This document shows, piece by piece, positions 36,996 to 48,200 of a stretch of 64,000 nt of DNA (its first letter is position 1; every line of letters starts with the position of its first letter). Position numbers and translations under genes: made by a program. The notes beneath the pieces were generated by a model. That model saw nothing but the letters and a program-made list of their open reading frames with translations, searched no databases and was not told the DNA's origin. Origin of the DNA: Chromobacterium amazonense (GTDB lineage: Bacteria; Pseudomonadota; Gammaproteobacteria; Burkholderiales; Chromobacteriaceae); NCBI RefSeq assembly GCF_001855565.1, contig NZ_MKCR01000031.1:124001-188000 (forward strand), written 5' to 3'.

Positions 36996-37286
36996 TTAAG
37001 AATGGCAAATGACAGAAGGAATCGATTTCATCGCCATTTTGATCTCATTCAATTCTTGCCTGGTCAGATACAAATACTGGCCTGGAGCGGCCATGCTCAA
37101 TACTTGTTTACAAATACGCCCTACACGATGCAAACGACAAAACTCCTCATCCCGCTCAGTAAACCGCTCCAGCTTTTCCATCACCGCCACTTGCAGGCTT
37201 TCCACTTTTGAGCGATGCAATACCGCGCTCATACCAGAAAACACATCCAACATACACACCTCACTGCTCTCAGCCGTACCCGGCAT
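36996..37286 (-). CDS. Hypothetical protein upstream of fimbrial chaperone
   Basis: A 96-residue, mainly helical, charged protein (VAVMEKLERFTERDEEFCRL, LYLTRQELNEIKMAMKSI) with no signal peptide. Its stop is 10 bases before the chaperone start, so it is probably co-transcribed. No family was recognised. A small cytoplasmic regulator of the fimbrial operon is possible, but only its position suggests this. Confidence 0.5.
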   Translation of the reverse strand: MPGTAESSEVCMLDVFSGMSAVLHRSKVESLQVAVMEKLERFTERDEEFCRLHRVGRICKQVLSMAAPGQYLYLTRQELNEIKMAMKSIPSVICHS

Positions 37287-37357
37287 CTATCCAAAAATTT
37301 TTATTACTACCCTGCTAAACAACCTACGGGCATGCGCATCCGACTACCTACATTCTG

Positions 37358-37906
37358 TTACGCAGAAACGCTCATCGCGCCGCCCGCCATAGCCATTCCA
37401 CCAGCAGACATCCCTGCAACCTGGCTATATGCCATTACGCCTGCGGCGCCCTGCCCAGCCGAACCAAACGAGACAGCCGAACTCATCACAGAAACCTCGT
37501 TAAGCTGCTGACTCAAAGCCGAGCTGGCGGGTTGAGTGGGAGCCAGTGCCTGAAGCATGTTCTGGACTTGCCCTGCCAAGCCCTCCCCGCCTGGGTTTGT
37601 GGCGAATTGCTGGCCAAGTTTGCTTAATTCATTTTGGAACCAAGCATGATCTCCACCGGCCTGGGCTGCCGTAGCAGCGATACAAGCCTTAGCCGACGAA
37701 GTGGAATTGAACGAAGAATTTTCCAGCAACATTGAAACCAGCAACAAAGCCAAAGCTGGATTCAGTTTCTTCTTCTTTTCCTCCCCCTGCTCCTGAGCAG
37801 CAGCTGCAGAAAGCAAGACATCCGTTTTAATAGACTCCATAGCCGTATATGCCGGGGTATACATTCCGCTGCTCACTCCACCAATGCCAGAAACCATCAC
37901 AACCAC
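37358..37906 (-). CDS. Hypothetical alanine/glycine-rich protein
   Basis: A 182-residue protein starting at 37906 or a few codons later (MVSGIGG). It has a lysine run followed by a hydrophobic helix (KKKKLNPALALLLVSMLLE) and a glycine/alanine/methionine-rich C-terminus (GMSAGGMAMAGGAMSVSA). No signal peptide or known family was recognised. It lies 71 bases upstream of the 96-aa gene on the same strand and may head that operon. Confidence 0.5.
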   Translation of the reverse strand: MVVMVSGIGGVSSGMYTPAYTAMESIKTDVLLSAAAAQEQGEEKKKKLNPALALLLVSMLLENSSFNSTSSAKACIAATAAQAGGDHAWFQNELSKLGQQFATNPGGEGLAGQVQNMLQALAPTQPASSALSQQLNEVSVMSSAVSFGSAGQGAAGVMAYSQVAGMSAGGMAMAGGAMSVSA

Positions 37907-38381
37907 CTTTAAAAAGTCACTTATAGATTTGTCAATCCACAGGCACCTTCATCAAAGGCACTTCGATTTGGCTTAGCTTGCAAAACGATGGCGAATCAAC
38001 AGATGGGGCATCATCCCACGGATTCCAGCAATCATGAAATGAATAACACTTAGCAATCATTACCATTCCATAATCAAACAAATCAAGCCTTACTGACTCT
38101 TAGCCAACATTACCCATCGCCGATAAGCACTTGAAAAACAACATGATTTTAATCTTGCGAGCAAGTGAAGATGCCATGCCATCGGCAATAGATTGGAACA
38201 TATGGAAAATCCGCGCACAGCAAAGAAATATACTCAGCGCCCCTTTTAAAATCATATAGAAATAAGCTTTTTATCTTTGCACTTTAATAGTCCACTCAAT
38301 CATGTAGCCATCAATTTAACGCATTGAAAATTCAATTTTTTTACTCTATAAATAGAGCATTCAATCTTTAAGGCAATTAAA
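37907..38381. other. Non-coding divergent region
   Basis: A 475-bp A+T-rich stretch between the leftward fimbrial-side genes and the rightward solute-binding gene. It should hold promoters for both directions. No gene, known operator or clear repeat was seen. Confidence 0.5.
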
Positions 38382-39122
38382 ATGAAACCCCATATTGTAT
38401 TTTTTATATTTTTCGCACTATTCAATTTCTCTCACTCCCAGGCTGCTGAAGTCATCATCCGCACTTATGAATTCCCCAACGAGACAGACCGCCTAGCAGA
38501 TGATCAAATTGGAGGCATTGCCGGGAAAATTATTACCGCCGCGCTTAGCGCTCAACACATCCGCTTTCAGCTCATTTGGCAGCCGTGGCTACGCGCGCAG
38601 GCCGAAGTTAAATCAGACAGTGAAGGCAATTCTTTCATCATTCCGTTAACCCGAAATTCAGAGCGCGAAAATCAGTACGTATGGGTAAGCAAGCTATACG
38701 ACTCCAATATCGCTTTTCTCACCCTGCCCGGGAAAACCAAAATTGATAGCATCGCCGAGGTCGGGAAATACAAAGTAGGCGTACTAGCCGGAACTGGTTA
38801 TGAAGCCACCCTGCAGCGAAACGGCTTGAGCAGTGAACAAATAGATAGAAATACTGAGGAGACACGCAATGCAAAAAAGCTGCTGCTAGGCAGAATAGAT
38901 GCATGGTATACGGGTGTGATTGGCGGCATGCACTTACTGCAGAAGGAGGGTTACGATGTAAGAAAGGTGCAAATCGGCCGTTCAATTGATACGGAGGCAG
39001 ATTACATCGCTACTTCAAAGAAAACGCCGCAGGCTCTCGTTGAAAAAGTTCGCAATGCAATTGAGAGATATAAAAAGACCCCTGATTATGAAAAATTGAT
39101 TCAATCGTATCTTTCCAATTAA
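38382..39122 (+). CDS. Periplasmic solute-binding protein (SBP_bac_3-like)
   Basis: A 246-residue secreted protein with signal peptide MKPHIVFFIFFALFNFSHSQ. It resembles stand-alone family-3 solute-binding proteins: a first lobe with WQPWLRAQAEVKSDSEGNSF, then LTRNSEREN, VGKYKVGVLAGTGYEATL and GRIDAWYTGV. No permease or ATPase gene is nearby, so it may act alone or as a sensor partner. It is the only + strand gene inside the toxin/fimbria half of the island, and its ligand is unknown. Confidence 0.75.
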   Translation: MKPHIVFFIFFALFNFSHSQAAEVIIRTYEFPNETDRLADDQIGGIAGKIITAALSAQHIRFQLIWQPWLRAQAEVKSDSEGNSFIIPLTRNSERENQYVWVSKLYDSNIAFLTLPGKTKIDSIAEVGKYKVGVLAGTGYEATLQRNGLSSEQIDRNTEETRNAKKLLLGRIDAWYTGVIGGMHLLQKEGYDVRKVQIGRSIDTEADYIATSKKTPQALVEKVRNAIERYKKTPDYEKLIQSYLSN

Positions 39123-39238
39123 ATGCAAGCAGGCGTTTAAATTTAAAATCCCCCGCTAAAGATATAGCATCTTACTTTGCGCATGCCATATCCTCAGCGG
39201 AGGAGTTCTACATTCAATTAATAGCGATCAGGTTAAAT

Positions 39239-42200
39239 TTAAACTATCAACTTTCCCTCTCCTTGCACAGCCATGCTCCACGCAGTCTGTACGACATGGC
39301 GTGAGGCCTGATCCATATTATTGATGAAGCCAGCCTGGCCCGCCTCAGGCGCAAAGCCGCTCATGGCCTGAACCAATGCATCGACCGCCTGATGGCTGAG
39401 AGCAGTATAAGAACGCAGGCTGTTTTTCTGGACCTCACCTAGCTCCAAGACAATTTGCGCACGTTTGCTGGAAAAATATCCGTTGAATGTCGCTGCGCCT
39501 ATCTGCTCGAAACGGTCCTGATCGCTGGCTCCCGCTGTTTCATCGCACCGATTCAGTAAAATCTGCAAATCATCTCCGTTACGCTTGAACCAGATATCCT
39601 GCTGATCAATATCATCCAGTACGATATAGTCGTCCTGTTCGGCATCCAGCACTTCGCAATCAATCACCGCGTCCGACAACACAAAGCTATCTACGCCTGT
39701 TCCACCTGAAAAACGGTTTTGATAGCCGCCCAACACCAGCACATCGTCACCCGCTCCGGCAGACAATTCGCTGAACTTGGAGCCGCTGTCAGCAATAAGG
39801 TAGTCGCTCTCATCCGCGCCCGTCACCACTGCGTGATAACCCATGAGCTTGATCTGGTTTCGGCCATGGTCGGCTTGCAGGCGGTTATGATTGCCAAACA
39901 CCAGGGCATAATCATTGCCCTGGCCCAGGCTGATCTGGTTATGGTTGCCGATGGCGACGACGAAGTCCTGCCCCGCGCCCCCATCCATGCTGTTGTAGTT
40001 GCCGGAAACCACCAGATAATCCTGGCCGGCGCCGCCGTCGATCACGCCTCCCTCGCCAAAAACATAGGCTTGGTCATTGCCGTCTCCCAAGTATGCGTGA
40101 TTGATGCGGCCAGCCTGCACCGCGACATCGTCGCCCGCGCCGCCAAACATCATGTTCTCTCGCCCCATCAGCACACCAGTGTCTGAGCCAGCGCCTCCAG
40201 AAAAGACATTGGAAGTGCCGGTAGCGTAAAAGACATCATCGCCTCGTCCTCCCCAGAAGTTGTTGTTCTCTCCCAGATAGGCGCCCAGATCCTTGCCATC
40301 CCCGCCCCAATTGAAGTTGTAATTCCCCAAGGAAACATGCATGTCTCCGTCGCCTTGCAGGTGGCCGCTATTACGCAGGAAGTCAAAAGTCTGCTCTTGC
40401 ATATTCAGCAGATCGGCGCTCAGATTTTGCTTGAGATTGCTGAGCAGTTGCACCATCTCGCTCTGTTTGTCTTGGCTAAACAAGGTTGCGAACAAGTTCG
40501 GCAGATGCAATGCATTCAGGCCAAACGCCTTACGATCTGTCTCTGCCGGCGCTAAAGCGTCCGCTGGCGGCGGCGCATCGTCTGTTTCTTCAGGAGCCGC
40601 GGCTTGCAAGCCATGGCTTCGGGCAAAAGAACTCAGCGCGTCTTTCCCCAAGGCCGCTCCCGCCTCCAATGCATCCAGCCAACGGGCCGGGTCGGTAAAA
40701 GCCGCCAGTTGCTCGCCGCCGAAGTCGGCAATGACAGACAGCATTTCACGCAGCATGGCGGGCCCGTCTATGGCGTCGCCGGATCTAGACACCAAACCGC
40801 CTTGCGCGGTGTAATCCACGCCGAAAATATCACCCAAGGTTGTATCGCTGCCCACTCCGGCCAAACGACCCAACAAGCGGTTTTGCAGCTGTCGCGGCAG
40901 ATCTGTTGGCGTAAAAGTGAAGGTGGTTTTGGCCATGCCTGTGGCGGTGAATTGCTGGGTCAGCAATCCAAATAGCGAACCCAGGTTGGTATCCAGAATG
41001 GACTGGATATTATCGCCAAAGACAAAATTCCAGTTAGCCGTGGTGATCTGGATATCCGCGCCCTGCCCGCCAACCGCAAAATTGAAGGCTAATTTTTCAT
41101 TCATTTGGCGCAGCTTGTCCGCCCGGCTCAATTGACCACCGCCTTGTTGTCCTTGGCTGGATTGCCATTGATTGAACTTTTTGTTCAATGTGGCTTCGAT
41201 ATCGCTCTTCAATCCGCGGCTGCTGCGCTGATGTTGGCTGTCCAAGGCGGTCAGGCTGGCATAGTCTACGCTGCTGGTTTGATCCAGCCCCGCCGTATCG
41301 GCCAGATATTTTTCCACGCCCGCCAGGGTCCACTGCGCCCATTGCGCGCTTAGCCATTGGCTCTGGTCGCGGTTCCCGGCAATCGTTTGCAGCACGCCGG
41401 CAATACGCGCGGCGCCATCAAACGGATTCACCAGCGGCGGCATGGGAATGGACTTGTCCGCCATCACGATCAGATCATTGCTGCGCCCCATATTGAAGCT
41501 GACGTTGCGGTTGCCTATAAACAACTGCGCCCCTTCCAGCGCGCGATAGCCGGCGATGTCCACGCTATGCTGGCTGTCTCCATCGCCGATATGGACCATC
41601 ACGTTGTTATCGCCGAAAACCAGCGACTTCATGCCGCCAACGCCTACCTTGATTCCCAAATTGGAGGTGCCCCAATTGACGGTAGTGAACTCGCCATCGC
41701 CCAATTGCAATTGGATATTGCCGGAATAGCTCAGCTGCCCGCTATCCGAACCGGCATCTGCCTCTTGATTTGTGGCAACGCGTTTTTTCGGAGCTTGGAA
41801 TACATCCTGATTGTCTGCGATGGCACCGCTAGCCGATGCGCGACTTGATTGCCCTACCCTTGCCAGGTTGATATCGCCCTCGGCGATGCCGCTGCGCATC
41901 GACTCGCGCCGCACTTGCAGTTGCTGATCCTCTCCCCGGCTGAATACTACTTTATGCTCAGGCTCTTTACGCAGCCAATCTCCCTGCTCTGCGCGGGTAT
42001 GCTTGCGGCCTTGCGAATCCACCGCCACTTCGCTGCTGCGCGCAGAAACGCTGGCAACACCCCCCTTGCGCTCCATGGCTTCGAAAAAGCCGCGCGCATA
42101 TCCATCCTGCCTGGATGAGCCAACCAAGGAACACCCCACCAAGCTGACATGTTCGGCTTGGGTTTCAATGCCATGCGCACGCGCAATATCGTTACTCACA

Positions 42201-45200
42201 TGCTGTAGACGCGCGGCGAGAGACTCGGCGTCGTAACCGCCCAAGCGGCCATTGCCATCCACCCCACCCTCACTGCCATGCCCCACCACCTGCCAACGCA
42301 GCTTGCCGCGCAAACGGGACAGTTCGCCATGCACTACCCGGTATTGGCCATCGGCGCCTACTTGCACCAACACGCTCTTGTCCGGATGCTTGCCCGCCAA
42401 TCGCGCGGCCGCCCTGGCCGCCACGGGGTCATTCTCCATCTGGAAAATCAGTTGGCCATCAAAGCGGCTTGCTGTCTCGCCGCGGGTTGGCGAGGTGACT
42501 TGCTCGGTTCGCCATTGAGCCAGTTCAGTTGAAATATCCAGAATGGGACGTTCCGCATTTTCCTGATATCTACTTAACGATTGCAATTTATGTCTATCAT
42601 TATCAACATCTTCTATCTTTTGAATTGAGCCAATTCTCTCCAACGTTTCCAGCAACAGATTCTGACTACTACTCATATTCTTATAATGATTTTTTAAAAA
42701 AAAATCATCCACATCCAAGAAAACATCAGAAATGGTGTTTTTTACTAGATTCAAATCTTTACTATACAAATTCTCAGAACGCAACTCCAATTCTTTTCTT
42801 AACAACTCATTTCCACTATCATGATACTGCGTCACCTGTACAACATGCTCGCCCCCCTCTCGCTTACGCAAAATCAGATGTCGTATATTATTTTGCTGAC
42901 AAAAAGAAACTGTCCCCTTACCCTCCGCAATAACAAGACGTGAATTAGATACTACAAGATCATTTACATCAGATGGTAATTGCCCTGCAAGCACAACAAG
43001 TGGCTTATTGGTTTTTTTCGATAACTCAGCCTCAAAACGTACTGCATCATCAATACGAACACAATCCATCGACTCACTTGAAATAGGAATGCCAACATCA
43101 CCGGCAACAAAAATAACAGAGCGCTTCCCTGCTTCTGACTTTATCAATGCATCACGCATCCCATCCAATAAAGAAAGCCTATTTTCAATTGGCACTTGAT
43201 GAAAGCCATACGCATACAACATTCCGGCATCAGAAACATGTGAAATCAGCTTATTTAAATTGCCCTTCTCTGCTTCGGCCAAATTACTCCTATCTATAGC
43301 ATTTTTATCAACAACTGAAGGGTATATAGCGCTCTCTTCAATTCCTTTAGGAAAGCCATCCAACACTTCCTTACCATTTACATAAACTCCTCTCCTAGCA
43401 CCATGATCCTTATCTCCCATCATTATCTCAGTTACTCTGGTTGACTCTGCAACACCACTTGCATAACTATCAAAAATAGAAGTTCGCGTATCTGTTGCTC
43501 CAGATAGAATTAGCGTGTTTTTTTCTGTCAACAGCTTTACAAAATTAGCACCATCGCTCTCTGTCAAATCCAAGAATTGAACCTTGTCCTCAACTCCCGG
43601 GCACAACTTAATTAACTTCTCTCGTGCAGAAATATAATCCAGCTGATGCGTGAATTCAATTTCAATATTCGCGCCAGCGCGCTTAAAGCTTTCGTCATTA
43701 CTCGGCTTGCCTTCAGTAAAAGAATGGAATTCCTTAAGCTTTATATCCAAATCTAACGCTTCGCCATAATCAGACCGCCCTCTTAATTCATCTCTATAAC
43801 GTTCAATTAAATCTTCAACTTCAAATTGATTGGTTTCCGAAGCAACCATATCTCTAGAATAATTGAACGACCATTTACCATTTGTATCTTTATGAATCTC
43901 AACTTCAGACTGCGCAAAAAATCTTAAAAAATCTTCCGTATCAAAACGATTAGCATCCTCCCCTTCAACACGCAAACCTAATCTAACTCTCTGTTTAAAA
44001 TTATAATCTTCATTTGTTAGCACAACTAACTTTTTCCCCTCACCCATTAAAGACTCACTAATTTCTCTTATTGGGCGTGAATTAATTGCCTGCTCACCAT
44101 AATTTGGTGAGTTAGGGAGGAAGAAAATGATATTGTCAAATTTATTTAAGTAATCTTTCGCAACCTGTCGCCCTCCCAAAGCTTCTAAATCCTCGTCGAA
44201 TGCTGGTACTCGAGCAGAAGACCGTGCAATATCTGGTTGCAAGTCCCTTCTTGCCGACTGCCCAAGCTGTTCTTGAGCTTTGACAACGGGCTCGCTCTCT
44301 TGGCTCAGCATGCCTTGCCCCGCTACAGCATGTCTCGGACCACTCGAATCGCTCGGCAGTCCCGCAGAATCTTGCGACGGGCGCCGCACCATTCTCACTT
44401 GCCCATTTTCGCCATCCGGTACAAAGCGGGGATGGTCTTCTCCTGGCTGCCAGGTCACTTTCAGGCGTGCGCCCATGCGCTGGTAGGCACCTTGCAATTG
44501 GGCAGTATCATGGACAATCGGCTGCCATACGCCTCTATCGCACAAAGCCAATGGGAAGGATGGATTGGCCACGGCGCCCACCAGCGGCACGCCTTGTTCA
44601 TGCGCTCCCATGTGGGCCGGGTAGCTAACTTGAGGGCCATGCTGCACGGTATGGTGCGAGCCGCGGCGCAAAGGACGGCTCTCGTCTTTGGCCGCCACAG
44701 CGGCATTCAGCATGCCGCGGATGAAGCGTTCGGTCTGGCTGCTGCTGGGCACGGAATGCGCGCGACCGCTAAAACTGAGCATGTCGTGCAGATCGTAGTC
44801 GCCGGTATACATCTTTTGCTGCCACTGCGGGCTGGCCCGCAGCAACTCGGTGCTGCGACGCAAGGATTCAGCGTCTCTCATGTCAACCGGGAAATAGAAA
44901 TGATCGGCGTCTACGCGCTTAACCTGCTGCCCCAACGCTTTCATAGCCTCATCGGAAGCATCGCGCAGCGCGTATAGATCCGGAGTCACGTAGAAACCCA
45001 GCAATGCTTTCGTTTCCGGATGCCAATGGCCAACCAATCCAGCCAGCCCCAGCTCCTGCAGCCAGGCCAGCTTTTGTGCCCCCTCCGCGCCATACGCGCC
45101 GCTCAAGGAACTGCCCTTGACCGTTTTTTCCAAGATATCGTGCCCCTTGGCCGCCGCGCCATCTGCCAGACGTTCCAGCGTCAGCGCACCGGCTTCGCGC

Positions 45201-48200
45201 GCGCTGACCGCGAAGTTGCCCAAGCTGGATGCTACGCTGAACGCCAATAAATGCTGCTTGGACACAAACTGGGATGTGATCCGGCCAAAGCGGCCATCCG
45301 GCAGGTCGACACCTCGAAAAACATAGTCGCACAGTGGTTTCAGGGCTGGATTCTTGCGCACTAGATAGCGCTCCAGCTCCGCATCCGGCATCTGCATCAC
45401 ACGATCAATAAAATCCATGCGCCCGCTTGAATTACTCGATAGCCTGCTTTGTGCTTGCTTGTCATGCGTCGACTCGATAGCTTGGGGAAGCCCATGGACA
45501 CTCACTGGATCGGCTGTATTGCCTGTCGCTCGTCGTATTTCATCCGCAATGCCGGCCAATGCGGCTTTATCCACTCGCCACGTTTTGCCAGGTTCCACAT
45601 CGACCAAGGCGTTGAGATGGGCGAGCGCTGCATCCGGCTCCAAGCGAGCCCAAGCAATTGCCGCTGCGCCCAATTCAGTATCGCCGCTACGCGCAGCCTC
45701 TCGCGCCAATTGATACAGTCGCACGGCTAGTTGAGGGCTCTCTTTCGCTACTGCCAGCAAATCCTCACGCCGCGACAGCATGTCGCCTGCAAACATCTTT
45801 TCTTCCAATTGGGCGCGTAACCGGCCCAAGGCAGGATTGCGTCCTGATGTGGGATGCTCCGCCAGATAACGGCTAAGCCGCTGATGCAAGGCCAGGCCTT
45901 CAACTAGCTGCGTGTCACCGCCGACCGTGGATAGCCGTTCCAGACCATCCAGAATCGCGCGATAGGATGGTCCTATGCGCTTGGCGAATACTGAAGCCTC
46001 CTGTTGCAATGCTTGGCGCGTGATCAGGCCATCCAATGGCATCCTCTCCGCTTCTTCAGCAGAACCTTGCCCCTCACTCCTGAGGCCGCTCGTCTGCCCC
46101 AAACTTTCCAATTCATCAGTATCTGCGACACGATTAGGCTTTGGCACCTCACCTTGCTCACGCTGCTCAAAGTCTTTTTTGAGCGAAGCCACCACGTCAG
46201 CGTTCTGCTGTGCCGTTTGAATCTGCCCGGAGTGGCGACGGGATCTAGCCCGCACGCCTGCATTGATCTGCAGGCGATTGACCGCGGCCCGGGCATCCTC
46301 CAACCCACCCAAATCTGATGCAATCTGGCCGGGGGTTTCCGTGCTGCCCGCCTCGCCATCGATTTCATCCACATCATTAGCCTCGGTCGTTTCATCCGGC
46401 TCCGGCGCATCAGCGCGCGGAGGCTCGGCCACTGCTACCCTGCGAACCTCACGCTCCGGCTTGGCATCGCTCTGTTGTTGCACACTCTTGGCATCGGAAG
46501 CGGCTTGACCCACTTTTTGACGGCTTTCTTCTGCGGCCTGCGCACCACGCTGGCGGGCCAGCTCCACATCCTGGTTAGCCTGCTCTTGCCTGGCCTGCGC
46601 TTGTTGCTGGGCGCTCTGCGCCTTCACTCTTTGTTCCTCGCCCTGCGCAGTTGCGGCCCGCGCCTGATCCTGACTGCGCAACCGTGCCTCCTCGCTTCGC
46701 CGCCGGCCTCTTTCGCTTTTCTGCAAGGCTTCTTGACGCTTTGCTTGCTGGCGCTGATGCTGCTGATCTACCGTGTTCAGCGCATCGGATGCCGCCGCCT
46801 GCGCCCTCGCCAACTGCTCTTGGGCATCCGCTGGCAGGTCGGCTGCAAAACGATCCCGCCAAGCATGGCCAGAACCACCTTCCAGTCTCGGTGTGGCAAA
46901 CGATTCCAACCCGTGTGTCATTTGGCCCAAGCGTGATGTCACTGCATCAGCCTCTTCATTCAAGACATCACGCAGCCAATCACCATTACGCGATAATTGC
47001 TGCTCATCGCTTGCTTCCAGCTGCCTCAGGCTACCTTCGATATCCGCCAACTGACGCTTTTTTTCTTGTTCAAGGCGCTGCTGGTCACGTTCCGCCGCAG
47101 CTTGGTCCTGAGCCACCTGCACTCCCATGTTGGGCACGTTGACGTCCGGCATCGCAGCGGCATAGGCGGCGACATTGTCGATCACATACCCCAGGCTATT
47201 CTCAGGCCCCGTGCCGCTGAAGGAGATGCGATTGCGGCCTGCCACTGCGGTAAGTTGTAATTGCTTATGCTGCCACTCGGCGGCATCGCCTTGGCTGCTG
47301 AAAACCAGAACATTGTTCCAGCGCACTTCGATACCGTGCTCTAGGCCTGCATGCAGACGGCGAGCAAAGTCAAAATCCAATGTAATGGTCTGTCCGCCGC
47401 GCAGGCCATCCAGATCTTGATAAATCGTAGTATTGCGGTCAGTAGACAGTTCGCTGGAGAATTGGCCATATTTAGCTTCAGCCGAAAGCCCGTATACACC
47501 GGCGCCAAGCCAAGCCTCGATGCCATGAGTGGATTGCCAGCCATGGCCATATTGTTCGAAATCGCCATTGACGATCAGATTGGTCCGCGCAACGCTTTGC
47601 TCGTCTATCGATAAGCGGCTGGCGTGCTGCCCCTCGTCCACATCCTGCGGCCGTGAAACCTGGCCACGCAGATCACTGGCCAAGCTTGAATCCGTCTGGC
47701 TAATCTCATCCAAACGAAAACCCTGCAACTGCTGGACTTCAGCCAGCTCTACGCCAAGGCTTTCCTCGTCAGCTCCAGTCCGGCTTTGCCGTCCCGGCAG
47801 CCGGAATCCTCCCCGTCCCTGGCGGGATACACCGGAAGTGTCGCCTTCGTCTCCTTGCACCAGGTAATTGATGGCCTGACTGGCCGCCGCACCCAACAGG
47901 GTTTGCTTGATATTGCCAAACAACTCCGCCAACTTATTGCTGGCCGTATTGCTGCTGGCCACCGCGAGGGAATAGAAGTCGCCATTGCCGACTTTGACCA
48001 CAACGTTATTCCGCGCATAAGCGGCGGTGATCATCATGCCGTCGCCAATCTGGATGTTGGCATTGCCTCTGCCCTTCATCACGGCAACATTAAGGCCATC
48101 GCCCCACTGGGTATTGAGGTTGTAGTTGCCCCAGGCGACATTGACTCTAGTGCCGCTTCCCACTTTGATGTTGCTGTTGAGCTTGCCGTAAACGGCGGTC

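Noticed and set aside
39150-39200. Possible terminator between the solute-binding gene and rtxA
   Set aside because: CCGCT...GATAT and ATATC...AGCGG pair only imperfectly and no T-tract follows, so it was not annotated.
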